A DNA stretch of 48,471 nucleotides from Oscillospiraceae bacterium (GCA_017448145.1 JAFSMA010000012.1:1-48471), one strand, 5' to 3'; positions 23,933-31,967 are shown, counted from the stretch's first letter. Notes: a model not told the origin generated them from the sequence alone. Program-made: numbers and translations.

Positions 23933-24586
23933 ATGGAGAGCAGACGACTGGAAACGCTGAAACAAATCGCCCACGGCGTTGCCGTGCAGTTTGGCGACAA
24001 GTGCGAGGTGGTGATCCACGACGTGACACCGGGCCGTCCGGATCACACCATCGTGTACATCGAAAACGGACACGTGTCCGGCAGAAAGGTGGGGGACGGC
24101 GCGTCCCAGGTGGTGCTGGATCAGATCGCCAATCTGGAGTCCCAGCCGGAGGACCACCTGTGCTACCTGATGCGGACGCCGGGGGGCAAAATCCTCAAGT
24201 CCTCCACCATGTACATCCGCAACAGCCGGGGGGCGGTGACGGCCATCTTCGCCATCAACTACGACGTGACCAACCTGATTTTAATGCACCAGGAAATCGG
24301 GGAGATGACCATGCCCCGGGACACCGCCCACACCGAGCCGGAGAAGATCATCAACGTCAACGACGTGCTGGAGGAGCTGATCACCCAGTCCATCCGCCTG
24401 GTGGGCAAGCCGGTGGCGCTGATGAGCAAGGACGACAAAATCAAGGCCATCCGCTTTCTCAACGACGCAGGGGCCTTCCTGGTGACGAAATCCGGCGACA
24501 AGGTGGCCAAATATTTCGGTATTTCCAAGTATACACTATATTCCTATATCGACGTAAAAAAACAGGAGGACAAGAAAAATGGGTAA
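23933..24586 (+). CDS. YheO/DauR-type transcriptional regulator (PAS-like sensor plus HTH)
   Basis: A 217-residue DNA-binding regulator. The N-terminal 115 residues, with LKQIAHGVAVQFGDKCEVVIHDV and YIRNSRGAVTAIFAINYDVT, match the YheO-like PAS domain. The C-terminal region ending KSGDKVAKYFGISKYTLYSYID is the DauR-type helix-turn-helix. Start chosen at ATG 23933, with GAGG 8 nt upstream; a GTG at 23924 would sit on that site. It is transcribed divergently from ygeY and overlaps the downstream PLP-enzyme gene by 8 nt, the usual arrangement for a local regulator controlling both operons. The ligand is probably a pathway intermediate; this is inferred. Confidence 0.9.
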   Translation: MESRRLETLKQIAHGVAVQFGDKCEVVIHDVTPGRPDHTIVYIENGHVSGRKVGDGASQVVLDQIANLESQPEDHLCYLMRTPGGKILKSSTMYIRNSRGAVTAIFAINYDVTNLILMHQEIGEMTMPRDTAHTEPEKIINVNDVLEELITQSIRLVGKPVALMSKDDKIKAIRFLNDAGAFLVTKSGDKVAKYFGISKYTLYSYIDVKKQEDKKNG

Positions 24587-26060
24587 AATCGATCTGACTA
24601 TCAACAAGACCGGCCTGGCGCACAACATCCGCAGGGCAAAGGAGAACAACGTCATCATCCCCACCTTTGCGGAGATGGAGAACCCGGAGCTGATCCCGGA
24701 GAAGATCAAGGCCAAGCTCTCCCACACCGGCTTGTGGGACGTGGATCCGGTGAACCTGTTCCGCATCACCTGGAAGAACGAGGCCAAGGAGAGCGGCGGC
24801 CTGTTCCAGAAGGTGCCCAACTACGTGGAGATCCCCAGCGCCCTCAGCGGCGTGCCCTGCCGCATCATCGCCATGGCGGGCAAGTGGTTCCCCACCGGGT
24901 GCCACAAGGTGGGCGCCTCCTTCGGCTGCCTGGCCCCCCGGCTGGTCACCGGTCAGTTTGACGCCGATTATCACCACGCCGTGTGGCCCTCCACCGGCAA
25001 CTACTGCCGCGGCGGCGCCTTCAACTCCAAGCTGCTGGCGGTGGACAGCGTGGCCATCCTGCCCGCCGAAATGTCCAAGGAGCGGTTTGACTGGCTCAGC
25101 AAGATCGCCGGGCAGGTCATTGCCACCCCGGGCTGCGAGTCCAACGTGAAGGAGATCTTTGACAAGACCTGGGAGCTGAAGCAGGACCCCACCATGATGA
25201 TCTTCAACCAGTTTGAGGAGATGGGCAACCCCCTGTGGCACTACAACGTAACGGGCCGGGCGCTGGCCGATCTCTTTGAGGCGGTGAAGAAGCCGGGACA
25301 GCGGCTGTCCGGCGCCTGCTTTACCTCCGGCTCTGCCGGCACCATGTCCGCCGGCGACCTGCTGAAGGAGCGCTATCCCCACCTGAAGCTGGCGGTGGGC
25401 GAGGCGTTGCAGTGCCCCACCATCCTCAACAACGGCTTCGGCGGCCACCGCATCGAGGGTATCGGCGACAAGCACATCCCCTGGATCCACAATGTGAAGA
25501 ACACCGACATGGCCATCGCCATCGACGACGAGGACAGCCAGCGGCTGCTGCGCCTGTTCAACTGCCCCGAGGGCCAGGCCTATATGAAGAACGAGCTGGG
25601 CCTGGACGACGAGCTGATCCAGAAGCTGACCTGGCTGGGCATCTCCGGCATCGCCAACGTGCTGTGCTGCATCAAGATGGCCAAGTATTACGAGTTCACC
25701 GAGAACGACGTGGTGTGCACCGTGCTCACCGACTCCGCCGCCATGTACCAGTCCCGCATCGACGAGCTGAACGAGATGTACGGCGCCTACGACAACAAGG
25801 CCGCCGCCGTGGATCACAACCTCCACATGCTGGGCCTGCGGACCGACAACCTGATGGAGCTGACCTACGCCGAGCGCAAGCGCATCCATAACCTGAAGTA
25901 TTACACCTGGGTGGAGCAGCAGGCCAGGGACGTGAAGGATCTGAACGCCCTGTGGTACGACACCGAGGGCACCTGGGACGCCGTTCACGCCCAGGCCGAC
26001 GAGCTGGACGAGCTGATTCGGGAGTTCAACGAGGCCACCGGGCTGCTGAAGGCGCTGTAA
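24579..26060 (+). CDS. PLP-dependent enzyme, fold type II, large cysteine-synthase-like group
   Basis: A 493-residue PLP enzyme. GCHKVGASFG carries the probable cofactor lysine (about 110), WPSTGNYCRGGA the asparagine loop (about 137-145), and SGSAGTMSAGD the phosphate-binding loop. It is about 100 residues longer than diaminopropionate ammonia-lyase (DpaL/YgeX) and lacks that family's ESxRFGLNAFKxLGG signature. It nevertheless sits where dpaL is found in yge clusters. The ATG at 24579 has AGGAGG 9 nt upstream and overlaps the regulator stop. It may eliminate or cleave the diamino acid left after ureide removal, or make or break a cysteine-like product. Family certain; reaction unknown. Confidence 0.88.
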   Translation: MGKIDLTINKTGLAHNIRRAKENNVIIPTFAEMENPELIPEKIKAKLSHTGLWDVDPVNLFRITWKNEAKESGGLFQKVPNYVEIPSALSGVPCRIIAMAGKWFPTGCHKVGASFGCLAPRLVTGQFDADYHHAVWPSTGNYCRGGAFNSKLLAVDSVAILPAEMSKERFDWLSKIAGQVIATPGCESNVKEIFDKTWELKQDPTMMIFNQFEEMGNPLWHYNVTGRALADLFEAVKKPGQRLSGACFTSGSAGTMSAGDLLKERYPHLKLAVGEALQCPTILNNGFGGHRIEGIGDKHIPWIHNVKNTDMAIAIDDEDSQRLLRLFNCPEGQAYMKNELGLDDELIQKLTWLGISGIANVLCCIKMAKYYEFTENDVVCTVLTDSAAMYQSRIDELNEMYGAYDNKAAAVDHNLHMLGLRTDNLMELTYAERKRIHNLKYYTWVEQQARDVKDLNALWYDTEGTWDAVHAQADELDELIREFNEATGLLKAL

Positions 26061-26066
26061 GGGGCG

Positions 26067-26591
26067 GTGCTGAACGGAAGAAGCGAGGAACGAAAGCGGC
26101 TGCGCCTTCCGGCGTATTCCTACACAGCCGGATGCTATTTTGTGACAATTTGCACCAAAGACCGCCAGTGCTTTCTTGCGGAGATTCAACCAACTGTAGG
26201 GGCGGACGACTCTGTCCGCCCCTATGGCGCATCTGCGCCATATACCTATCATCTGACGCCAATGGGAGCGATTATCCGGGATTGCATGGAACAGCTGGAT
26301 AACGCGGACGAAGGTGTTTCCGTTGAGAAATATGTCATCATGCCGAACCACGTCCACGCCCTGATTTATATTGAGGGGGACGGGGGCGGACAGAGTCGTC
26401 CGCCCCTACAACGGGTGGTCCAACGCTTTAAATCCATTACGACGAGGCGGTGTTGGGAGATGGACGTGAAGACGATATGGCAGCGGTCTTTTTATGACCA
26501 CGTGATTCGCAATGAACGGGATTATTTGCGGGCGTGGCAGTATATTGACGACAACCCCGCCCGGTGGGCGGAGGATGAATATTTCGCTTGA
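26067..26591 (+). mobile_element. REP-associated tyrosine transposase (RAYT, Y1 HUH family)
   Basis: A 174-residue Y1-type transposase. YVIMPNHVHALI is the HUH motif and RSFYDHVIRNERDYLRAWQYI carries the catalytic tyrosine region; SYTAGCYFVTICTKDRQ is the usual N-terminal strand. GTG at 26067 lies 6 bp after the stop of the PLP gene, and its own stop lies 3 bp before the next gene's ribosome site, so it is neatly embedded in the operon. Two loops, TVGADDSVRP and GGGQSRPPLQ, are encoded by the two inverted palindromes at 26196-26222 and 26383-26409, which are identical to the REP core at 7160-7186. RAYT proteins cut and move such palindromes, so this gene is the likely agent for the array. Confidence 0.92.
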
Positions 26592-26605
26592 CCGAGGAGA
26601 ATTGG

Positions 26606-27850
26606 ATGATGAAAAACGTAAAATACGGCAAGTGCGTGCGGTGCGGGAGGACTTACGAGGCCGTGCCGGATCTGACCAACTGCGAGTGCGGCGGGATTCT
26701 GGACATTGTGTACGATTACGATTACATTAAAACCGTATTGACCAAGGAGAAGCTGGCGAAGCGGGAAAACCGCTCTATGTGGCGCTACCGGGAGCTGCTG
26801 CCCGTGGAGGAGACCACTCCCGACACGCCGCTGCGGGTGGGCTGGAGCCCGCTGTATGAGGAGCCGGGGCTGGCGGAACTGCTGGGCATCAAAAAATTGT
26901 GGGTGAAGGACGACGGCCAGAACCCCACCGCCTCTTTGAAGGACCGGGCCAGCGCCATGGCGGTGGCCAAGGCCATGGAGGCGGGGGCCAAGACCATCGC
27001 CTGCTCCTCCACCGGCAACGCCGCCTCCTCCCTGGCGGGCAACGCCGCCGCCGCCGGGCTGAAGACCTATATCTTCGTCCCCGACCGGGCCCCCAAGGGC
27101 AAGGTGGCCCAGCTGATGATCTTCGGCGCCAACGTCATCTCCGTCAAGGGCAACTATGAGGAGACCTTCAAGATGTCCGCCGCCGCCATCGAAAAATACG
27201 GCTGGTACAACCGCAACGCCGCCATCAACCCCTACCTCAGCGAGGGCAAGAAGACGGTGGCGCTGGAGATCGCCGAGCAGCTGCACTGGGAGATGCCCGA
27301 CTATCTGGCAATCTCCGTGGGCGACGGCTGCACCATCGCCGGCGTGTGGAAGGGTTTTAAGGACCTGTACGCCATTGGCTTTATTGACAAGCTGCCCCGG
27401 CTGATCTCCGCCCAGTCCCTGGGGTGCTACCCCATCAACCGGGCCATCCAGGAGGGCAAGGACTGGGAGCCCATGGAGGAGAACACCATCGCCGACTCCA
27501 TCTCCGTGGGCGTGCCCCGCAACGCCGACAAGGCTCTGATGGCTATTCGGGAGTCCAACGGTCTGGCCATCTGCGTCAGCGATGAGGAAATTCTGGCCGC
27601 CCAGCGGCTGCTGGGCCGCACCTGCGGCGTGTTCGGCGAGCCGGCGGGCGTCACCGGCACGGCGGCGCTGAAAAAAGCCTGCGAAATGGGCCTCATCGAG
27701 AAGGACGCCACGGTGGTGTCCGTGGTCACCGGCAACGGCTTGAAGGACGTGGCCAACGCCATCAAGTCCGCCGGGGAGCCGCTGCACATCGAGCCTGATC
27801 TTGAGTTGATGGTAAAGGGCTTCGCGGAGCGGGGCGTGACGGTGGAATAA
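26606..27850 (+). CDS. Threonine synthase-like PLP enzyme with zinc ribbon
   Basis: A 414-residue fold-type-II PLP enzyme. An N-terminal zinc ribbon (Cys 10, 13, 26, 28 in KCVRCGRT...CECGG) precedes the catalytic domain. NPTASLKDRAS has the cofactor lysine (about 112), SSTGNAASSLAGNAAAAG the substrate loop, and SVGDGCTIAGVWKGF the phosphate-binding loop. All match the threonine synthase group with a C-terminal block CGVFGEPAGVTG. GAGGAG is 6 nt before ATG 26606. Located in a purine/ureide catabolic operon and not beside threonine biosynthesis genes, so it may act on a different beta- or gamma-substituted amino acid. Annotated by family; the actual substrate is open. Confidence 0.9.
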   Translation: MMKNVKYGKCVRCGRTYEAVPDLTNCECGGILDIVYDYDYIKTVLTKEKLAKRENRSMWRYRELLPVEETTPDTPLRVGWSPLYEEPGLAELLGIKKLWVKDDGQNPTASLKDRASAMAVAKAMEAGAKTIACSSTGNAASSLAGNAAAAGLKTYIFVPDRAPKGKVAQLMIFGANVISVKGNYEETFKMSAAAIEKYGWYNRNAAINPYLSEGKKTVALEIAEQLHWEMPDYLAISVGDGCTIAGVWKGFKDLYAIGFIDKLPRLISAQSLGCYPINRAIQEGKDWEPMEENTIADSISVGVPRNADKALMAIRESNGLAICVSDEEILAAQRLLGRTCGVFGEPAGVTGTAALKKACEMGLIEKDATVVSVVTGNGLKDVANAIKSAGEPLHIEPDLELMVKGFAERGVTVE

Positions 27851-27897
27851 AATCGGACGGTAGACGATTTTATGTAGACAACGAATATTTCTGAACG

Positions 27898-28055
27898 GGT
27901 TTCGATACGCATGGAGGATTGTGAAGGGGGACGGGAGTCCCCCTTCACGTGAAATACATACAAAAGCAGGCGCATCCTGGATGCTCCTGCTTTTGCCCTC
28001 AAGCTGTCGATACTTTATCGACAGCTTGAGGGTGCCCGGCGGGGCGCCCTTTTTT
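27898..28055 (+). repeat. Four-hairpin structured element, copy 2, ending in a terminator
   Basis: On the plus strand: GGTTTCGATACGCATGGAGG, hairpin 1 (27921-27931 with 27938-27948), hairpin 2 (27961-27977 with 27979-27995), hairpin 3 (17-bp perfect stem, 27996-28012 with 28016-28032), then a terminator stem GGGTGCC/GGCGCCC (28030-28036 with 28043-28049) and TTTTTT. As in copy 1, the terminator's 5' arm overlaps the last three bases of hairpin 3. It ends the threonine synthase-like operon. Stem changes relative to copy 1 are paired on both sides. Confidence 0.88.
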
Positions 28056-28123
28056 CCATTCAAAATGCTGTCATTTTTCCACAAAAAATACGAAAACAAT
28101 TTGGATTTACCGACAAATTTACC

Positions 28124-28152
28124 TTGACTTTTGGGCCGATATCGTGTATCAT
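28124..28152 (+). promoter_or_regulatory. Promoter of the ylxM-ffh operon
   Basis: TTGACT (28124-28129), 17-nt spacer, TATCAT (28147-28152). The transcript leader has a small GTAAAG/CTTTAC hairpin before the AAGGAGG site. Confidence 0.8.
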
Positions 28153-28198
28153 AGTTGGTGTTGTAAAGGTAAATAACTTTACAGAAGGAGGAATTCGC

Positions 28199-28564
28199 GT
28201 GAAAAACCAGACCTACCGCATGACCATGCTGTTCGATTTTTACGGAGAAGTCCTCACCCAGCGGCAGAAGGAGTTCTTCGACCTGTATTACAATGAGGAT
28301 TTGTCCCTGGGCGAAATCGCCGAGAACTACGGCATTTCCCGCCAGGGCGTCCGGGACGTCATCGTCCGGGCCGAGGGCGCAATGCAGGAGATCGAGGACA
28401 AGACCGGTCTGCTGCGCCGCTTTATGCAGATGCAGGACAAGCTGGACGCCATCACCCAGGCGGCCCGCGACATCCAGACCATCAACTACCGCCAGCACGA
28501 GAACCCGGAGCTGGAACGGCTGGCCCAGGTGATTTTGACCAACGCCGACGCCCTGAAGGAGTAA
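28199..28564 (+). CDS. ylxM: YlxM/UPF0122 SRP-associated HTH protein
   Basis: A 121-residue protein with an N-terminal helix-turn-helix of the sigma-70 region-4 type: QRQKEFFDLYYNEDLSLGEIAENYGISRQGVRDVI. The C-terminal third is helical. YlxM proteins bind or stimulate the signal recognition particle, and their genes lie before ffh as here. GTG at 28199 has AAGGAGG 7 nt upstream; longer in-frame starts run into the promoter and are rejected. Six bases separate its stop from the ffh start, so the two are coupled. Confidence 0.95.
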   Translation: MKNQTYRMTMLFDFYGEVLTQRQKEFFDLYYNEDLSLGEIAENYGISRQGVRDVIVRAEGAMQEIEDKTGLLRRFMQMQDKLDAITQAARDIQTINYRQHENPELERLAQVILTNADALKE

Positions 28565-28570
28565 GCGAAG

Positions 28571-29938
28571 ATGGCATTTGAAGGACTCAGCGAAAAATTA
28601 AGCGCCACATTCAAGCGCCTGCGGGGCAAGGGTCGGCTGACGGAGGCGGACGTGCGCGCCGGTATGCGCGAGGTGCGCATGGCGCTGCTGGAGGCCGACG
28701 TCAGCTACAAGGTGGTCAAGGACTTTGTGGCCCAGGTCACCGAGCGGTGCGTGGGCAGCGACGTACTGGACAGCCTGACTCCCGCCCAGCAGATCATCAA
28801 GATTGTCAACGAGGAGCTGACGGCCCTCATGGGCGGCACCAACGCCAAGCTGGCGTTCGCCTCCAAGGGGCCCACGGTGATCATGATGGTGGGCCTCCAG
28901 GGCGCCGGTAAAACCACCAACGGCGCCAAGCTGGCAGGCTTTTTGCGCCGGCAGTACGGCAAGCGGCCCCTGCTGGTGGCCTGCGACGTGTACCGCCCCG
29001 CCGCCATCACCCAGCTACAGGTGGTGGGCAGGCAGCTGGACATCCCGGTGTTCGAGATGGGCCAGGGCGACCCGGTGCAAATCGCCCAAGAGGCGGTGCG
29101 CTACGCCCGTGACCACGGCAACGACACGGTGCTGCTGGATACCGCCGGACGGCTCCATGTGGACGAGGCGCTGATGGACGAGCTGCGGCGCATCAAGGCC
29201 ACGGTGCATCCCAACGAAATTTTGCTGGTGGTGGACGCCATGACCGGCCAGGACGCGGTGAATGCCGCCTCCGCCTTTGACGAGGCCCTGGGCATTGACG
29301 GCGTGCTGCTGACCAAGCTGGACGGCGACGCCCGTGGCGGCGCGGCCCTCAGCATCCGGGCGGCTACCGGCAAGCCCATCAAGTTCGTGGGTACCGGCGA
29401 GAAGCTGGACATGATCGACCACTTCCACCCCGACCGCATGGCCTCACGCATTCTGGGTATGGGCGACATGCTGAGCCTGATCGAGAAGGCGGAGCAGCAG
29501 TACGACGAGGCCCAGGCCAAAAAGCTGGAGGAAAAGCTGCGGAAAAACCGCTTCACCCTGGCGGATTATCTGGATCAGATGGAGCAGCTGGGCAACATGG
29601 GCGATTTGAGCCAGCTGGCGGATATGCTGCCCGGCAACATGGGCAAGGGCCTGGACGCCAGCCAGATCGACGAGCGCAAGCTGGCACGGCAGAAGGCCAT
29701 CATCCAGTCCATGACGCCCCTGGAGCGGGAGAACCCCCAGGTGCTCAACGCCAGCCGCAAGCGCCGCATTGCCGCCGGCTGCGGCTTGGAGGTGTCGGAC
29801 GTGAACCGGCTGCTGAAGAGCTTCGAGATGATGCAGCAGATGACAAAGGCTATGACCCGGGGCAATTTCCGGGGCATCCCCGGCATGGGGGGCAGCAGCA
29901 AGATGCGCAATTTCGGGCGCAAAAAGCGGCTGAAATAA
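28571..29938 (+). CDS. ffh: Signal recognition particle protein Ffh
   Basis: A 455-residue SRP54-type GTPase that, with SRP RNA, targets membrane and secreted proteins cotranslationally. The N domain (1-about 90) is followed by the G domain: GLQGAGKTTNGAKLA (P-loop), DVYRPAAITQL, DTAGRLHVDEAL, TKLDGDARGGAAL and FVGTGEKLDMI. The M domain (about 300-440) is Met-rich, with NMGDLSQLADMLPGNM and FEMMQQMTKAM, and ends in a basic tail GRKKRLK. AAGGAG lies 9 nt before the ATG, inside the last codons of ylxM. Normal length; nothing odd. Confidence 0.98.
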   Translation: MAFEGLSEKLSATFKRLRGKGRLTEADVRAGMREVRMALLEADVSYKVVKDFVAQVTERCVGSDVLDSLTPAQQIIKIVNEELTALMGGTNAKLAFASKGPTVIMMVGLQGAGKTTNGAKLAGFLRRQYGKRPLLVACDVYRPAAITQLQVVGRQLDIPVFEMGQGDPVQIAQEAVRYARDHGNDTVLLDTAGRLHVDEALMDELRRIKATVHPNEILLVVDAMTGQDAVNAASAFDEALGIDGVLLTKLDGDARGGAALSIRAATGKPIKFVGTGEKLDMIDHFHPDRMASRILGMGDMLSLIEKAEQQYDEAQAKKLEEKLRKNRFTLADYLDQMEQLGNMGDLSQLADMLPGNMGKGLDASQIDERKLARQKAIIQSMTPLERENPQVLNASRKRRIAAGCGLEVSDVNRLLKSFEMMQQMTKAMTRGNFRGIPGMGGSSKMRNFGRKKRLK

Positions 29939-30009
29939 CAGAGGGAATAAGTGCTTTCGCATTTATCTGATAAAAAAAGAAATACATATTTAATTTGGAG
30001 GAAAAAACT

Positions 30010-30249
30010 ATGGTTAAGATTCGTCTGCGCCGCATGGGCGCCAAGAAGGCTCCTTACTACCGCGTGGTGGTGGCGGATTCCCGCTATCCCCGTGACGGCC
30101 GTTTCATCGAGGAGATCGGCTCTTACAATCCCTGCGTGAGCCCCGCTGAGATCAAGATCGACGCTGACCGCGCCCGTGAGTGGATCAAGACCGGCGCCCA
30201 GCCCACCGAGACCGTCCGCGCCCTGCTGAAGAAGGTCGACGTTCTCTAA
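30010..30249 (+). CDS. rpsP: 30S ribosomal protein S16
   Basis: A 79-residue protein beginning [20 protein letters not shown], the standard S16 N terminus, followed by [19 protein letters not shown]16 binds 16S rRNA and is needed for 30S assembly. GGAGG at 29997-30001 lies 8 nt before the ATG; a TTG at 29995 overlaps the site and is rejected. It follows ffh by about 70 bp and precedes khpA by 14 bp, a conserved order. Confidence 0.98.
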   Translation: MVKIRLRRMGAKKAPYYRVVVADSRYPRDGRFIEEIGSYNPCVSPAEIKIDADRAREWIKTGAQPTETVRALLKKVDVL

Positions 30250-30263
30250 TCCGGGGGCAAGGC

Positions 30264-30494
30264 ATGAAGGAATTGCTGCTCTATATCGCCAGAAACCTCG
30301 TCGAGCATCCCGATCAGGTCAGCGTGACCGAAGTGGAGAATGGCGACGAACTGACGCTGGAGCTGCGCGTAGCACCCGAGGACATGGGTAAGGTGATCGG
30401 CCGCCAGGGCCGCATCGCCAAGGAGATCCGCACTCTCGTGCGCTCCTACGCCCAGCGCACCGGCGCGAAGGTTACTGTGGATATTGTGGACTGA
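30264..30494 (+). CDS. khpA: KH-domain RNA-binding protein KhpA/YlqC
   Basis: A 76-residue single KH domain with the GxxG loop in GKVIGRQGRIAKEIRTL and the helix RSYAQRTGAKVTVDIV. KhpA proteins bind RNA, partner with KhpB/Jag and affect cell division and translation. The ribosome site is weak (AAGG close to the ATG), so coupling from rpsP is likely. In many Bacillota rimM and trmD follow; here a strong terminator follows instead and the next gene is a broken pdaB. Confidence 0.96.
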   Translation: MKELLLYIARNLVEHPDQVSVTEVENGDELTLELRVAPEDMGKVIGRQGRIAKEIRTLVRSYAQRTGAKVTVDIVD

Positions 30495-30509
30495 CATAGT
30501 CTGACAAAG

Positions 30510-30544
30510 CGCCCTGCCGCCAGGAGGCGGCGGGGTGTTTTTTT
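30510..30544 (+). terminator. Terminator after khpA
   Basis: A 12-bp stem (30510-30521 with 30526-30537, two G-U pairs), AGGA loop and seven T residues. Ends the ylxM-ffh-rpsP-khpA transcript. Confidence 0.92.
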
Positions 30545-30595
30545 GCCCGGAGGGCGCATATACTGCCACCAAAATCGTGAAAGGCGGTATGCAAT

Positions 30596-30823
30596 ATGCG
30601 CATTTTGAAAAAGCCCACCTATATCCTGCTGCTGCGGCGCACCCACCTGGCGGCCCTGGCGGTGCTGCTGCTGGCGGCGGCCATCTTCGCGGTGGTGTAC
30701 GCCCCGGCGGCGGTGACCACCGGGGCGGTGGCCCGGCAGCTGCCCATCTACTCAGTGGAGCGGCAGGACAAGTGCGTGGCCATCAGCTTCGACGCGGCGT
30801 GGGGGAATGTAAGAGTGCGATAA
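30596..30823 (+). pseudogene. pdaB: 5' fragment of a PdaB-type sporulation polysaccharide deacetylase
   Basis: The visible 75 residues hold a basic N terminus, one membrane helix (THLAALAVLLLAAAIFAVVY), and then LPIYSVERQDKCVAISFDAAWGN. The last block is the start of the NodB deacetylase domain of PdaB-like proteins, which are normally about 250 residues. After AWGN the frame leaves the family and meets a stop ten codons later in lower-GC, repeat-rich sequence. The gene is thus cut near residue 71. No 3' remainder is found in the rest of the window, so it is either lost or beyond the right edge, on the far side of the mobile region. Confidence 0.75.
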
Positions 30824-30974
30824 ACGGCGGAAACGATGGGGCACCAATAGGAGGGAAACGATACTGCGCGGGGAACGCCAAATAATGGAACGGAGTTTTG
30901 TGAAAAAAGAAAGATGCTTTTTTAGCGAAAAGGAAGCGCAAAAAAGCAAGGAATACCGCGGTCTTTCGGGTTTT

Positions 30975-31218
30975 GATGCCGGAATTTGCCACAGGTTAAA
31001 ACGGAAGAAATGCCGTGTAATGCCGCCGATAGAAAAGGAGGAAAAGCCGGAAAAAGCGCAGCATGGAAAGAAACAAAATGCTGGGATCGGCTTATGCAGA
31101 AAAGAGAGAAAATGCCGGGTAATGCTGCCATATAAAACGGACAAAATGCCGGAATATCCGCTGGGAATGGGTTCGGCAATTTGTCTAAAACTGATGACTA
31201 AATGCCGGAATTTGCCGC
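30975..31218. repeat. Degenerate repeats in a gene-free stretch right of the pdaB break
   Basis: The region 30824-31362 has no convincing gene. It contains at least six related units around AAATGCCGGAATTTGCC (starting about 30975, 31008, 31077, 31109, 31144 and 31200), often about 33-35 bp apart or twice that. It is purine-rich on the plus strand and lower in GC than the left part of the window. Nature unknown. Confidence 0.65.
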
Positions 31219-31362
31219 TTTATACTATCCTGTGAGCGCCTTTGCGGCGGTATGCGCTGCCTGCGCAGCGCACTGTGTGGCGGCGATGGAGGAGACGAAA
31301 ATCCGTCTTGTATAAAATGGCCATTCGTGGTAAACTGAAATTGAGAAAGGCGGGTGTTTTCC

Positions 31363-31635
31363 ATGATGTATCCATTTTTGCAGATCGACGGCGATACGGA
31401 AATTGTGCACTCTGAAATGCTTCCCGGCGGGGAAGTGAAGGTATATGTAGAGAAGCCTGACGCAAAGGACGGTTTTCATCATGCCACCTGTTTTCTGCCG
31501 ACCTATCGCTGGGAGGACATTCAGGGCTTTTCCGCGAAAGAGATTGACCGGTACCAGGAGGTCATCGAGTCGACCGCGCATTTGATTATGGAGTTTGCAC
31601 AGACAGGAGGCTTCGACCATGCCGCAGGTCTTTAA
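31363..31635 (+). CDS. Hypothetical small protein, partner of the DUF4160 gene
   Basis: A 90-residue acidic cytoplasmic protein starting MMYPFLQIDGDTEIVHSEML. It is not recognised. GGEVKVYVEKPD looks like a beta-strand pair, and the C-terminal half (SAKEIDRYQEVIESTAHLIMEFAQ) is helical. An AAAGG site lies 12 nt upstream; a GTG at 31354 is an alternative. Its end overlaps the DUF4160 gene by 17 bp. Paired small genes of this type beside DUF4160 resemble toxin-antitoxin modules, but that is inference. Confidence 0.65.
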   Translation: MMYPFLQIDGDTEIVHSEMLPGGEVKVYVEKPDAKDGFHHATCFLPTYRWEDIQGFSAKEIDRYQEVIESTAHLIMEFAQTGGFDHAAGL

Positions 31636-31897
31636 GATCGGCGCCTACTGGGTGTATTTCTGGGCAAATGAGAATGAGCCGTTAGAGCCGGTGCACGTTC
31701 ACATTTCAGAAGGGGCACCGGTGGCGAATGGTACAAAAGTGTGGATTACAAAGTCCGGAAAATGCCTGCGGTGCAATAACGACTCCCATATCCCTGAAAA
31801 AGTGCTGCGGAACATCATCAGAGTGATTGAAGCGCGCAGCGGCGAAGTCATCGAAAAGTGGGTGGACTTCTTCGGCGAGGCAACATTTTTCTGCTGA
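31619..31897 (+). CDS. DUF4160 domain protein
   Basis: A 92-residue protein with the DUF4160 hallmark: MPQVFKIGAYWVYFWANE followed by EPVHVHISEG, where the two His lie in a P-x-H-x-H motif. GTKVWITKSGKCL and a C-terminal helix RNIIRVIEARSGEVIEKW complete the domain. AGGAGG is 8 nt before the ATG, within the upstream gene. DUF4160 proteins are common in mobile regions beside a small partner gene, and a toxin-antitoxin function has been suggested. A strong terminator follows. Confidence 0.8.
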   Translation: MPQVFKIGAYWVYFWANENEPLEPVHVHISEGAPVANGTKVWITKSGKCLRCNNDSHIPEKVLRNIIRVIEARSGEVIEKWVDFFGEATFFC

Positions 31898-31923
31898 TGC
31901 TGCCCACGTCATGAGCATATAAA

Positions 31924-31967
31924 ACCCACCCCCGCTTTCAGAATGAAAGCGGGGGTGGGTCTTTTTT
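31924..31967 (+). terminator. Strong terminator after the DUF4160 gene
   Basis: A perfect 17-bp stem (31924-31940 with 31944-31960), GAA loop and a C plus six T residues. Confidence 0.93.

Noticed and set aside
24459..26357. 632-codon minus-strand frame opposite the PLP enzyme
   Set aside because: Shadow of a gene with clear PLP motifs.
26067..26591. IS200/IS605 insertion with tnpB
   Set aside because: The protein has the RAYT-style HUH layout, no tnpB or subterminal ends are next to it, and palindromes are dispersed as expected for REP/RAYT.
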